Assembly: GCF_004116495.1 (NCBI RefSeq)
Contig: NZ_PDKC01000015.1
Location: 1-62,044 of the forward strand
From: Arcobacter sp. CECT 8985
Lineage (GTDB): Bacteria; Campylobacterota; Campylobacteria; Campylobacterales; Arcobacteraceae
Reading direction: 5' to 3'
DNA: 62,044 nucleotides
Part shown: positions 1 to 9,243 of the stretch, in pieces
Layout of the letters: every line of letters starts with the position of its first letter
Numbering within the stretch: position 1 is the stretch's first letter
The notes under the pieces: generated by a model
The model's input: only the letters and a program-made list of their open reading frames with translations
The model's database searches: none
What the model was told of the DNA's origin: nothing
Made by a program: the position numbers and the translations under genes

Positions 1-43
1 AACTCTCACTTATTCCTTTCGGCCTCAGCGAATTTGGACGGGA
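1..43 (-). other. 5' end of a transcript leaving the window (possible rRNA or stable-RNA leader)
   Basis: This stretch is about half G+C, in sharp contrast to the AT-rich sequence to its right, and lies directly downstream of a perfect promoter on the minus strand. The transcript would start near 37 and run off the left edge. The visible RNA ends in GUGAGAGUU, which resembles the first bases of a 16S rRNA (GAGAGUUUGAUC) but is too short to decide. A tRNA, another stable RNA or a highly expressed mRNA are equally open. Confidence 0.35.
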
Positions 44-72
44 ATTATAGTATCTTTTTTTACTTTTGTCAA
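44..72 (-). promoter_or_regulatory. Perfect sigma-70 consensus promoter, firing leftward
   Basis: On the minus strand the -35 box TTGACA (72-67) and the -10 box TATAAT (49-44) are separated by exactly 17 bases, the full E. coli-type consensus. Campylobacterota housekeeping promoters usually lack a recognisable -35 box, so a complete one points to a very strong promoter such as that of an rRNA operon. The bases after the -10 are G/C-rich, a discriminator typical of stringently controlled promoters. Confidence 0.8.
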
Positions 73-104
73 CACTTACACCTTAATATTAACTTAAATT
101 TTTT

Positions 105-245
105 AATTCTTTATACTCTCCCTCTTTCCCTTCTCTTTCTTATGCCTTTTTTATTACTTTTATCTGCTTTTTATTGCCTTCTTTTGCTTTTCGTTTTCTC
201 TCTTTTTCTTTTTGATATTTTTTTGTTTGCTTTTTTAGGTTTTTA
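105..245. other. Long pyrimidine-rich tract upstream of the strong promoter
   Basis: The plus strand is almost entirely C and T for about 140 bases (purine-rich on the minus strand). It sits upstream of the leftward promoter, where A-rich UP elements would lie. A 71-codon open frame crosses it on the plus strand, but its product would be only Leu, Phe and similar residues, and no ribosome binding site precedes it, so I do not call it a gene. From 246 to 372 I see nothing specific. Confidence 0.55.
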
Positions 246-372
246 TTAGAAGGTTGATTTTTATAACTTTTTATGACATTTGATTTATTTTGATATTATA
301 TATATCTATTTAGTGAAATGTAAAATTTTATAAGTATGGCTATTTATAAAGAAGTTTATATAGTATTAGTAT

Positions 373-402
373 AAAAACAAGTAGTTACTCTACTTGTTTT
401 TT
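373..402 (-). terminator. Intrinsic terminator of the mtnN operon
   Basis: Twelve-base arms (373-384 and 390-401) with a five-base loop form a perfect hairpin. On the minus strand it ends in a run of T, the form of a rho-independent terminator. The stop codon of mtnN (390-392) lies inside the hairpin. Confidence 0.8.
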
Positions 403-1088
403 AAAGCTTTTGCAATTTTTATTACATAGTCTGCAGATATTTTTGCACTTGAATGTAAAAAATCATCAAAATCAAAATTTGCATCCATATCTGCACTATC
501 TGAGATTGCTCTCAAAATAAAAAATGGTACATCTAGTGCATCACATATAACAGCTACACTTGCACCTTCCATTTCTAATGCATCTGCATTAAATGTATTA
601 ATAATAAAATCTTTTCTTTCATTTGAGTTTACAAACTGATCACCTGTAGCAATTGTACCCTCTAAAACTTTAAGATTATTTTCTTTAGCAACTTGTTTTG
701 CAATGTCTCTAATATCTTTTGAAGTTTTAACAAATACATCACCACCAGGAACATATCCATTTGCATGGCCAAAAACAGTAATATCTAAATCATGTTGACA
801 TAATTTATCTGCAATAACTAAATCACCAATTTTTAGTTCACTATTCACGGCACCTGCAACTCCTGAAAATAATAATGTATCACAACCAAATTTTTCAATC
901 ATTGTTGTCGCAGTTAAACTTGCAAACACTTTACCAATTTTTGAATATGCAATTACTACATCCAAACCATCAAGATTTACTTCATAATATTTATTATTTG
1001 CAAATTCTGTTACTTTTACATCATCAAAATACTCTAAAAGAGGTTGTATTTCCTCTTCCATCGCACCCATTATCGCTAGTTTATTCAT
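390..1088 (-). CDS. mtnN: 5'-methylthioadenosine/S-adenosylhomocysteine nucleosidase (MTAN)
   Basis: Hydrolyses the N-glycosidic bond of methylthioadenosine and S-adenosylhomocysteine in the cytoplasm. In Campylobacter and Helicobacter the same enzyme also cleaves 6-amino-6-deoxyfutalosine in the futalosine route to menaquinone, so that role is likely here. The 232-residue length is normal. Family residues are visible: Glu12 in the N-terminal GAMEEE segment, a Glu in the MEGA motif near residue 173, and the catalytic Asp in the RAISDSAD segment near 197. The start overlaps the end of fabD by eight bases, so the two are co-translated. It is the last gene of the operon and is followed by a hairpin terminator. 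Confidence 0.95.
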   Translation of the reverse strand: MNKLAIMGAMEEEIQPLLEYFDDVKVTEFANNKYYEVNLDGLDVVIAYSKIGKVFASLTATTMIEKFGCDTLLFSGVAGAVNSELKIGDLVIADKLCQHDLDITVFGHANGYVPGGDVFVKTSKDIRDIAKQVAKENNLKVLEGTIATGDQFVNSNERKDFIINTFNADALEMEGASVAVICDALDVPFFILRAISDSADMDANFDFDDFLHSSAKISADYVIKIAKALKNK

Positions 1089-2013
1089 TTAATGCCTCTA
1101 TTGTTTTATTTAAACTACTAAAATCGCTTACATTAAATGTAGGTTTTTTTGTAATTTTTCTATTTAATCCTTTTAAAACTATACCATTTCCAAATTCAAT
1201 AAAAGCATCTACATCTGCTTCTTTAGAAGCAATTGAATGTTTATATTTTACTGGGTTAATTAATTGTTCTGAAAGAAGGTCAATAGCTTCTTCTTTTGTA
1301 TTATATTCATTAGCTGTAACATTTGAAATCACACTATATTTAAAATCATCTTTTAAAAACTCTTCTAAATATGGTTTTAAATTTTCAACTGCACTTTGTA
1401 ACAATTCACAATGGCTTGCAACAGACATATCTAATACAATAGCTCTTTTAGCTCCTGCTTCTTTAAAAACATCAACTAAGCTTTCTAAATCTTGTTTTAA
1501 TCCTGCTAAAACTATTTGTCCATCCATATTATAATTTGCAGCCCAAACTTTTAAACCATTTTTTCTTTGTTCTTCACACATATCTTCAACAGTTTTATCA
1601 TCTAATCCAACTAATGCCATCATTCCTGCTCCTGCTCCTGCACAAGCTTCATTCATAAATTTTCCTCTTTTATGAACTAACTCAATAGCATCTAAATAAT
1701 CAATAGCCCCAGCACTTACTAATGCAGAAAATTCACCTAAAGAGTGCCCTAAAACAAACTCTGGCTTAATATCATATTTTTCATTGAATATTGCATTTGC
1801 AATTGATGAAACTAACAAAATTGCAGGCTGAGTATACTCTGTTTGCCCTATTTTATCATTTTCTTCAAATAGTAACTCGTTAAAGTTAATTCCTAATCTT
1901 TCACTTGCTTTTGAAATCATATCTTTTGCGATTTCACTATTATCAAAAAAATCTTTTCCCATTCCAATTTTTTGACTACCTTGTCCAGGGAAAATAAAAG
2001 CAACTTTTTTCAT
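1081..2013 (-). CDS. fabD: Malonyl-CoA:ACP transacylase FabD
   Basis: Transfers malonyl groups from CoA to acyl carrier protein, supplying the extender unit of type II fatty-acid synthesis. At 310 residues it has the normal length. The N-terminal FPGQGSQ motif and the nucleophile motif GHSLGE (Ser91) are intact, and the second catalytic His lies in the SVASHCE segment near residue 198. It overlaps mtnN downstream. About 130 bases with an inverted repeat separate it from slyD upstream, so it may be read through or have its own weak promoter. The same slyD-fabD-mtnN order occurs in C. jejuni, as far as I recall. Confidence 0.96.
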   Translation of the reverse strand: MKKVAFIFPGQGSQKIGMGKDFFDNSEIAKDMISKASERLGINFNELLFEENDKIGQTEYTQPAILLVSSIANAIFNEKYDIKPEFVLGHSLGEFSALVSAGAIDYLDAIELVHKRGKFMNEACAGAGAGMMALVGLDDKTVEDMCEEQRKNGLKVWAANYNMDGQIVLAGLKQDLESLVDVFKEAGAKRAIVLDMSVASHCELLQSAVENLKPYLEEFLKDDFKYSVISNVTANEYNTKEEAIDLLSEQLINPVKYKHSIASKEADVDAFIEFGNGIVLKGLNRKITKKPTFNVSDFSSLNKTIEALNE

Positions 2014-2088
2014 TTTTTTACCTCATTTTAAATTTTAATCATAGTTAAAACTATCTGTAAAAAGTAATTAATTACCCTTTATAAATAG

Positions 2089-2123
2089 TTTTGCCCAAAA
2101 GTGATATACACTCTTGGGCAAAA
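2089..2123. repeat. 15-bp inverted repeat between slyD and fabD
   Basis: Arms 2089-2103 and 2109-2123 pair over 15 positions with one G-T wobble and a five-base loop. On the slyD strand the T-run comes before the hairpin and pairs with the A-run after it, so there is no free U tail. It therefore does not look like an ordinary terminator and could instead be a processing or stabilising hairpin. No promoter is obvious for fabD. Confidence 0.6.
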
Positions 2124-2146
2124 AAAAGTTTTTAGTTAAGACTAAA

Positions 2147-2725
2147 TTAGTGTCCGCAACCGCATCCACCTGATTGTTTTTCTGCACCATCAGATGAACA
2201 ACAACCACCTTCACCGTGATCATGATCATGGTGACCACCACCACAACAACCGCCACCCATAGCAGCCATACCACCAACAACACCAGTTTCAATTTCTTCA
2301 GCTGTTGCATCTCTTAATGATAATATTGCTACTGAGAACATTAAACTTTTACCAGCCATTGGATGGTTATAATCAATTGTTACATCATTATCTGAAAAAG
2401 ATTTTACTGTTACTTGTACAGTTTCACCATTTTCTCCAGTTCCATATAGACTCATACCTTCTTGTAATTCAATACCAGCAAATTGTTCTTTTGGTAAAGT
2501 TTGCATAGCTTCTTCATTATACTCACCATACCCATCTTTTGGTTCAACTAAAACATCAGCTTCATCATTTAAAGCCATTTCAACTAATTTTGTTTCTAAA
2601 CCTGGGATTATTTGACCTTTTCCTGAAACGAACTCTAATGGTGCTCCACCAACATTTGAATCTAAGTGCTCACCTGATTTTGCATCTTTAAGTGTGTACT
2701 CAATTCCGATTACTTTATTTGACAT
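2147..2725 (-). CDS. slyD: SlyD-type FKBP peptidyl-prolyl isomerase with metal-binding tail
   Basis: Cytoplasmic prolyl isomerase and chaperone; SlyD proteins also bind nickel and help hydrogenase or urease maturation. The first 145 residues show the FKBP fold with the inserted flap domain (GEYNEEAM and following residues). The last 45 residues are a Gly-, Cys- and His-rich tail with a GGCCGGG run, HHDHDH and GCGCGH, a clear metal-binding segment. At 192 residues the length is usual for the group. It follows cpoB with a short gap and a ribosome binding site. A valine-rich open frame antisense in phase to this tail is a shadow. Confidence 0.95.
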   Translation of the reverse strand: MSNKVIGIEYTLKDAKSGEHLDSNVGGAPLEFVSGKGQIIPGLETKLVEMALNDEADVLVEPKDGYGEYNEEAMQTLPKEQFAGIELQEGMSLYGTGENGETVQVTVKSFSDNDVTIDYNHPMAGKSLMFSVAILSLRDATAEEIETGVVGGMAAMGGGCCGGGHHDHDHGEGGCCSSDGAEKQSGGCGCGH

Positions 2726-2751
2726 AATTACTCCTATTTAAATTTAATTTT

Positions 2752-3723
2752 TTATTTCGATATATTTTTACTTGCTATTTGTGCTTCTTTTGAATTTGGA
2801 TACACATCAATTAATGTACCATAAAATTTATTGGCATTACCATAATCTTTTACTTTTTCAAATGAAATAGCACTATGTAATAAAAGCTTAGGCATCCAAG
2901 AGGCTTTATCATACAATACTGCTGATTGTTTAAAATATTTAATTGCTTTTTTATATTTATCTCTGTAGTACCACATTTCACCCAGATAATAATTACTTTC
3001 AGCAGGTTTATAATTTAAATCAATCAACTGTTCAAACATTGGAATTGCTTTTGTAAAATAGTCTTTTTTAAACAATCTTTTTGCTTCATCCAATATTTTT
3101 TTCTTCTGCGCGAATGATAACTTTTTACTTTTAGTTGATGATTTTGTTTTTACACTAGTTTTGTGACCTAAACTTTTTTTAAATGCGTTAAATTCATCAA
3201 GAGTAACAAACTGTTTCATATTTGATTTTAATTCATTTGCAGAAACATATTTTTTATTAATTTCATTAACTTCTTTTACTAACTTATCTATAGCTTTTTT
3301 TAATGTATCAATATTTTTTTTATTCTCTTTTGAAATATCTTCTTGCATAGTCAATAATTGACTAGTAACATTTTTTAAATTTTCTATATCTGTACTATTT
3401 TTAGTAGTTATATTTTCTGTTTCTTCAAGTTTTTTAACTATATTATTTACTTTTAATACTGTATTATTTAATTTTTTTGAATCACCTTCATAAATTGATT
3501 CAATACCATCAATTCTTTCACTTAAAGACTCAACAGTAGTCTTTACACCTTTAAATTTAGTATCAATTTTTCCTAAATCAGTTTTATTCTTTAGAATATA
3601 TTTTTCTGTAGAATTTAGACCATAAGGTTCTTTAGAATTTAAGTTTCCAGCACCAAAAACAGATACTTCATTAGCATATGCTAATGAAGCTATAAAGATT
3701 ATAGATGTTAATTTTATATTCAT
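2752..3723 (-). CDS. cpoB: Tol-Pal associated periplasmic TPR protein CpoB (YbgF)
   Basis: The N-terminal signal peptide is cleavable and ends near residue 17. Residues about 35-175 are rich in Asn, Lys and Glu and predict as a long coiled coil, longer than the short trimerisation helix of E. coli CpoB. From about residue 200 there are TPR repeats (AKRLFKKDYFTKAIPMFEQL and the two that follow) typical of the family. In E. coli the protein coordinates outer-membrane constriction with peptidoglycan synthesis at the septum. It lies directly after pal, the canonical position. Confidence 0.9.
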   Translation of the reverse strand: MNIKLTSIIFIASLAYANEVSVFGAGNLNSKEPYGLNSTEKYILKNKTDLGKIDTKFKGVKTTVESLSERIDGIESIYEGDSKKLNNTVLKVNNIVKKLEETENITTKNSTDIENLKNVTSQLLTMQEDISKENKKNIDTLKKAIDKLVKEVNEINKKYVSANELKSNMKQFVTLDEFNAFKKSLGHKTSVKTKSSTKSKKLSFAQKKKILDEAKRLFKKDYFTKAIPMFEQLIDLNYKPAESNYYLGEMWYYRDKYKKAIKYFKQSAVLYDKASWMPKLLLHSAISFEKVKDYGNANKFYGTLIDVYPNSKEAQIASKNISK

Positions 3724-3748
3724 AAAATTTATTTAATCGTCTTAAATG

Positions 3749-4321
3749 TTATGGTAAAAGTTTGTGTTCAGCTCTTCTGTTTTTTTGCCAACACTCTTTA
3801 GTCTTATCAGTACACACTGGATTACTCTCTCCAAAACTTACTAATGTAATTGAATCTTCATTAATACCATCAGAAACTAAAGCATCTTTTGTTGCTTTTG
3901 CTCTTTTTAAACCTAAAGCATAGTTATACTCATCAGTTCCCCACTCATCACAATTACCTTCAATTTTGATTTTAGTAGTTGGTTTGATATCAGCAAGTTT
4001 TTCAGCATTTTCTTTTGCTTTTTCAATCATTTTTGAATCTAATTTGTATTTATCAAATCCAAAGTAGATATTTTCAATAAATACTTTTTTACCATTTATC
4101 ATGTAGTAGTATCCATTGTCAGCTTTTTGAGCTAATGTATCATTTAATGTATCTTCTTGAACATTACTATTATCGATACTATCTAAACTAGATTCAGAAT
4201 TTTTAACTGCACTCTGATTTTGTTCAGTTGCTGAACTTCCGTCCATCTCTACATTCTTTTGACTACAACCAGAAAACAACACTGCTGCAACTAAGAAAGA
4301 GTAAATACCTATCTTTTTCAT
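3749..4321 (-). CDS. pal: Peptidoglycan-associated lipoprotein Pal
   Basis: Outer-membrane lipoprotein that binds peptidoglycan and, through TolB, links the envelope layers during division. A signal peptide ends in a lipobox with the acylated Cys at residue 19 (LFSGCS). A Ser/Asn-rich linker follows, then an OmpA-type domain from about residue 80 containing the conserved segment NCDEWGTDEYNYALGLKRA, which carries the peptidoglycan-contacting Asp and Arg. Its 190 residues are slightly longer than in E. coli because of the linker. It follows tolB, with a 110-base gap. Confidence 0.96.
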   Translation of the reverse strand: MKKIGIYSFLVAAVLFSGCSQKNVEMDGSSATEQNQSAVKNSESSLDSIDNSNVQEDTLNDTLAQKADNGYYYMINGKKVFIENIYFGFDKYKLDSKMIEKAKENAEKLADIKPTTKIKIEGNCDEWGTDEYNYALGLKRAKATKDALVSDGINEDSITLVSFGESNPVCTDKTKECWQKNRRAEHKLLP

Positions 4322-4431
4322 AACAATTCCCTTATATAAATTTTAAATATTTTACAAAAAGTAAACTTAATTACAAATTACAAATATTTTCTCAAAAAAT
4401 GCCTTTACATCACTATTTATAGAGTTTCTTA

Positions 4432-5700
4432 CTACCAATCAATAGATTGAATTTTTCCACCAGTTAACGGGAAAGTAAATGACTTATTATAGTTTAATCT
4501 AATAATACCAACATAACTTTTACCATTTATGTTTTTAATATGTAAAATTGACTCTCCATCAGACGAAAATTTTGGGAACTGATTTACACCAGTTGCTGTT
4601 AATCTTCTTAAAAAATCACTTTTAGTTGACAATAAATAAAGATTAAATGTTCTTAATCCAAACTCATTTGCTTTATCTCTACTTGAATAAACAACATAAT
4701 TTTTATATGTAGTAGCAGAAGAATTGTTTTTCCCATGATAAACAACTCTTTGTACACCACGTTTACCTATAGTTTTTAAAAAGATATTAGGATAACTTAA
4801 TCTATCAGATACAAAAATAATCTTTTTGTCATTTTCTACAAAATGTGCTCCTACATCAATTCCTTTATATGTAGTTAATCTTTGTTTATATTTTGTAATA
4901 AGATTATATAAATATATATCAGCTTGGCCATTTGGAGATGCAGTAATTAATAATTTTTTTCCATCTGAACTCACATCAGAAGCTATTATCATTCCTTCAC
5001 TTCTCATTATAACTTGCTTTTTACCTGTATATAAATTTGCTTTTATTAAAGTTGGTACTTTGCCATTATATGTAGTATAATAATAACTTTTTTGATTTTT
5101 ATCTGCCCATTTAGGAAATATATTTAATCCACCATTAACTATTCTTTTTTTGAAAGTTAAAGTATAATCACCAATATAAATATCTGCTTTTCTTGAAGCT
5201 TCATAAACAGAGAATATTACAAACTTATCCATCCATTTTATAGATGGTGCTTTTAAATATTTATTTATAGATATTGATATTCTATGAGATAAAAATGGAT
5301 ATCTCTTTTCATATTTAGTACTAAAAGATTTTTTATTTACTAATTGTGTACTATTAATATCATAAAGTTCAGTATTAACAGTCACACCACCAAAACCTGT
5401 AATCTTTGAACTTAAATTTAAATATAAATCAATATTATTCTTTTTAAGTATATATAAATCTGGTTTTGTATTAAAATCTGTTGATACATAAGTTGGTTCA
5501 ACAGTAAAATGACCACTAACTTTTAAATCATTTTCAATTACTTTCTTTACTTTTTTTAGAAAATTAATATTTTTACTATTTTTTGCTATTGCAACAACAA
5601 TTTTTGGCAGATTAGTAGATTTTTTTATAATTTCTAATTTTGCATCAACTGCAAAAGCTAAATTAAAAAAACATAATAATAACACTACAAGTTTTTTCAT
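4432..5700 (-). CDS. tolB: Tol-Pal system translocation protein TolB
   Basis: Periplasmic beta-propeller protein that binds Pal and the TolA C-terminus. The signal peptide (MKKLVVLLLCFFNLAFA) is cleaved near residue 17. Residues 20-150 form the N-terminal alpha/beta domain and the rest a WD40-like propeller; its repeats show blade signatures such as DVSSDGKKLL and KFSSDGESIL. At 422 residues the length is normal. It starts five bases after tolA stops, so the two are translationally coupled. Confidence 0.95.
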   Translation of the reverse strand: MKKLVVLLLCFFNLAFAVDAKLEIIKKSTNLPKIVVAIAKNSKNINFLKKVKKVIENDLKVSGHFTVEPTYVSTDFNTKPDLYILKKNNIDLYLNLSSKITGFGGVTVNTELYDINSTQLVNKKSFSTKYEKRYPFLSHRISISINKYLKAPSIKWMDKFVIFSVYEASRKADIYIGDYTLTFKKRIVNGGLNIFPKWADKNQKSYYYTTYNGKVPTLIKANLYTGKKQVIMRSEGMIIASDVSSDGKKLLITASPNGQADIYLYNLITKYKQRLTTYKGIDVGAHFVENDKKIIFVSDRLSYPNIFLKTIGKRGVQRVVYHGKNNSSATTYKNYVVYSSRDKANEFGLRTFNLYLLSTKSDFLRRLTATGVNQFPKFSSDGESILHIKNINGKSYVGIIRLNYNKSFTFPLTGGKIQSIDW

Positions 5701-5705
5701 ATAAT

Positions 5706-6464
5706 TTATCCTTTTGATTTAAATGTAACTTCAATACTTGTGCTTCTTCCTTTATTATGAGGAGGATATGACAATTTTTTTTGTTCATTTAAAAACTCTT
5801 TTAGAAGAGTATCAAATTTTTCATTAGTAGAATATTTTAAAAACTTATAATCAAACTCTCCCGTACTTGAAATAATAATTAAAACTTTTGCTTCTAAGTC
5901 ATTTTCAATTAAAAGAGGGTTCCATCTAGTTGCTAAAATTTCATGTATTTTTGAAAAATATGGATCATTTGCATGTTTTGATGAAGTATCAATTGCTAAT
6001 GCTCTTTTTTTAGTTTTTACATCATCTAACATTTTTGATAAATTTAAATCACCATTCGTTCTTTTTTCTCTTTCAAACTTTGATTTAAATCTACTTGAAT
6101 TATTTGAAGCTTTTACATTATTAACAACTTTATCAACAACTTTTTTTTCTTTAGTCTTAACATTTGCAAATAACGATTTAATGTCCGCTTTTTGTTTTGA
6201 ACTTTTAGAAGTTGTTTTTTTTACAACATCATTCTTAACTTTTTTATTAACTTTCATTTTTGAAATTTTATTTTTTGTTTGATCAGGTAATACAACTTCT
6301 AATTCTAAAACTGTAGTTTTTTTTGAAGAGTCATAAATTTTTGCATCATTTTCATCTATATATAAAATAACAAGAGTAAATATAAATATATATATGAAAA
6401 AAGCTAAAAGACCAGATAGATAAAAATTTGTATCTTTTTGTGAATTGAAAAAAAGTTTTATCAT
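5706..6464 (-). CDS. tolA: TolA-like (TonB C-terminal family) envelope protein
   Basis: Inner-membrane anchored energy transducer. One N-terminal membrane segment (about residues 15-38) is followed by a Lys- and Ser-rich, largely helical periplasmic spacer, and a C-terminal TolA/TonB-type domain from about residue 165 (DPYFSKIHEILATRWNP onward). Sequence alone does not cleanly separate TolA from TonB here. The position between tolR and tolB decides for TolA. At 252 residues it is shorter than E. coli TolA because the helical domain is shorter, which is usual in Campylobacterota. Confidence 0.85.
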   Translation of the reverse strand: MIKLFFNSQKDTNFYLSGLLAFFIYIFIFTLVILYIDENDAKIYDSSKKTTVLELEVVLPDQTKNKISKMKVNKKVKNDVVKKTTSKSSKQKADIKSLFANVKTKEKKVVDKVVNNVKASNNSSRFKSKFEREKRTNGDLNLSKMLDDVKTKKRALAIDTSSKHANDPYFSKIHEILATRWNPLLIENDLEAKVLIIISSTGEFDYKFLKYSTNEKFDTLLKEFLNEQKKLSYPPHNKGRSTSIEVTFKSKG

Positions 6465-6470
6465 AAATAA

Positions 6471-6860
6471 TTATCCATCTGTAATTAATGATACTTTAAA
6501 AAATCCAGCTTCTTTTACTGTCTTTAATATATATATTACATCATCATAAACTAACGTCTTATCTGCTCTAATATGCACTGGAGTATTTCTATTTTTTGTT
6601 TTTGCAAAAAGAATGAAACTATCTGGAAAATCTTTTAAATCATATTTGTTTTTATTTATTGTAACTTCTCTATTTTTATTAATAAAAATTGTGATTTTTT
6701 TTACATTTTCTATCTGTTTAGTTTTACTACCACTAGGTAAATTAACTGGTTCTTCAAACTCCATAACAGGAGCAGTAACCATTAAAATCGCTAACAATAC
6801 TAACATAATATCAACTAGTGGTGTAACATTTAATTCTGGCTTTTGATTAAAGTCATACAT
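6471..6860 (-). CDS. tolR: ExbD/TolR family proton-channel subunit
   Basis: Small inner-membrane protein of 129 residues with one N-terminal membrane segment containing the proton-carrying Asp (PLVDIMLVLLAILMVTAP) and a periplasmic domain. Together with the ExbB/TolQ gene just upstream it forms the motor that energises TolA. C. jejuni annotation calls the corresponding genes exbB and exbD; the neighbouring tolB and pal favour a Tol role. Spacing to its neighbours is five or six bases, so this is a tight operon. Confidence 0.92.
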   Translation of the reverse strand: MYDFNQKPELNVTPLVDIMLVLLAILMVTAPVMEFEEPVNLPSGSKTKQIENVKKITIFINKNREVTINKNKYDLKDFPDSFILFAKTKNRNTPVHIRADKTLVYDDVIYILKTVKEAGFFKVSLITDG

Positions 6861-6865
6861 ACACT

Positions 6866-7426
6866 TTAACCTTTTGCAACTAAAATTTCAGCTTGTGCCT
6901 TAATATAAGTATTTAGTTCATAAACTTTTCTAACTAATATTTGATGAAATGTATATGCAAATATTGCAACAAAAATACCAGCAGCTGTAGCAACTAATGC
7001 TTCACTAATAGCAGGTGCAATAATAGAGAACCCAACTTTTCCATGATTTGAAAATTTGGCAAATGATTCTAATATACCTACAACAGTACCAAATAAACCA
7101 ATAAATGGTGCAGTAGAAGAAATAATAGATAACCAAGAAATACCAAAACTGGCATCTTTAATAATAGAAATTTCACATGCATGTAGAATATGTTTTGAAG
7201 ATGAACCACTTGAACATTTATATAATGATGACAATGGGCTAATATCACTACCTCTAGAAGTTAGAGTTTCTAATGATTTTTTTTCATTTAAAATTAATGA
7301 ATTTAAAGCCATTAGTCTATATATAAAAATCCAAAAAATTGTAACTAAGTAAGCAGATAGTAGCACTAACACAAGAATTGTGATAGCACTACTATTACTA
7401 AGATAATCTAATATCAAATCAATCAT
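6866..7426 (-). CDS. tolQ: ExbB/TolQ family proton-channel subunit
   Basis: Inner-membrane motor protein with three membrane segments (about residues 15-37, 100-125 and 140-165). The last two contain the MotA/TolQ/ExbB signature (APFIGLFGTVVGI and ISEALVATAAGIFVAI). At 186 residues it is on the short side for the family, as in other Campylobacterota. It lies ten bases after atpC, so the ATP synthase and Tol genes are probably one transcript. Both machines use the proton gradient, but no functional link is shown by sequence. Confidence 0.92.
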   Translation of the reverse strand: MIDLILDYLSNSSAITILVLVLLSAYLVTIFWIFIYRLMALNSLILNEKKSLETLTSRGSDISPLSSLYKCSSGSSSKHILHACEISIIKDASFGISWLSIISSTAPFIGLFGTVVGILESFAKFSNHGKVGFSIIAPAISEALVATAAGIFVAIFAYTFHQILVRKVYELNTYIKAQAEILVAKG

Positions 7427-7436
7427 AAGTTACTTT

Positions 7437-7814
7437 CTAAGCGAAAGAATTGATTTTTGCTTCAACTGAAGCTACAGATACGTTAGAATCTTTAACAGAA
7501 TTAACTAAATCTTTAGCTGCTTCAATATTTTTAGCAGTGTTAGAATCTTCACCTTGAGTTAATGCGATAGCTCCATCAGCTAAAACATCAACAGAACTTT
7601 CATTTACTTTAACGTGTCCCCAGTTTATAGCAACAGCCTCAGTAGAATTTTCTTTTTCAATAACAATTACACCTACTGTTAATGAAGAAACAAGTGATGA
7701 GTGACCAGGTAAAACACCGAACTCTCCCTCTTTTCCAGGAAGAGTTACAGTTTTAACATCATCATTAAAAATTTCTCCATTAGGTGTAACTATTGATAAT
7801 CTAATTGTTTCCAT
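7437..7814 (-). CDS. atpC: ATP synthase epsilon subunit
   Basis: Part of the F1 rotor stalk. The N-terminal beta-sandwich is recognisable (VTPNGEIF, LPGKEGEFGVLPGHSSLV). The protein has 125 residues, slightly shorter than E. coli (about 139), the difference lying in the C-terminal helical pair that can inhibit ATP hydrolysis. It is ten bases after atpD. Confidence 0.96.
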   Translation of the reverse strand: METIRLSIVTPNGEIFNDDVKTVTLPGKEGEFGVLPGHSSLVSSLTVGVIVIEKENSTEAVAINWGHVKVNESSVDVLADGAIALTQGEDSNTAKNIEAAKDLVNSVKDSNVSVASVEAKINSFA

Positions 7815-7824
7815 TAGGCTAACC

Positions 7825-9243
<1,419 letters not shown>

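Noticed and set aside
34-249. 71-codon open frame on the plus strand
   Set aside because: Product is almost only Leu, Phe, Ser and Tyr because the strand is C/T-rich; no ribosome binding site, and it runs against a perfect minus-strand promoter.
2068-2310. Val-rich 80-codon frame overlapping the end of slyD
   Set aside because: It is the slyD Cys/His-rich tail read in another frame; SlyD is well supported.
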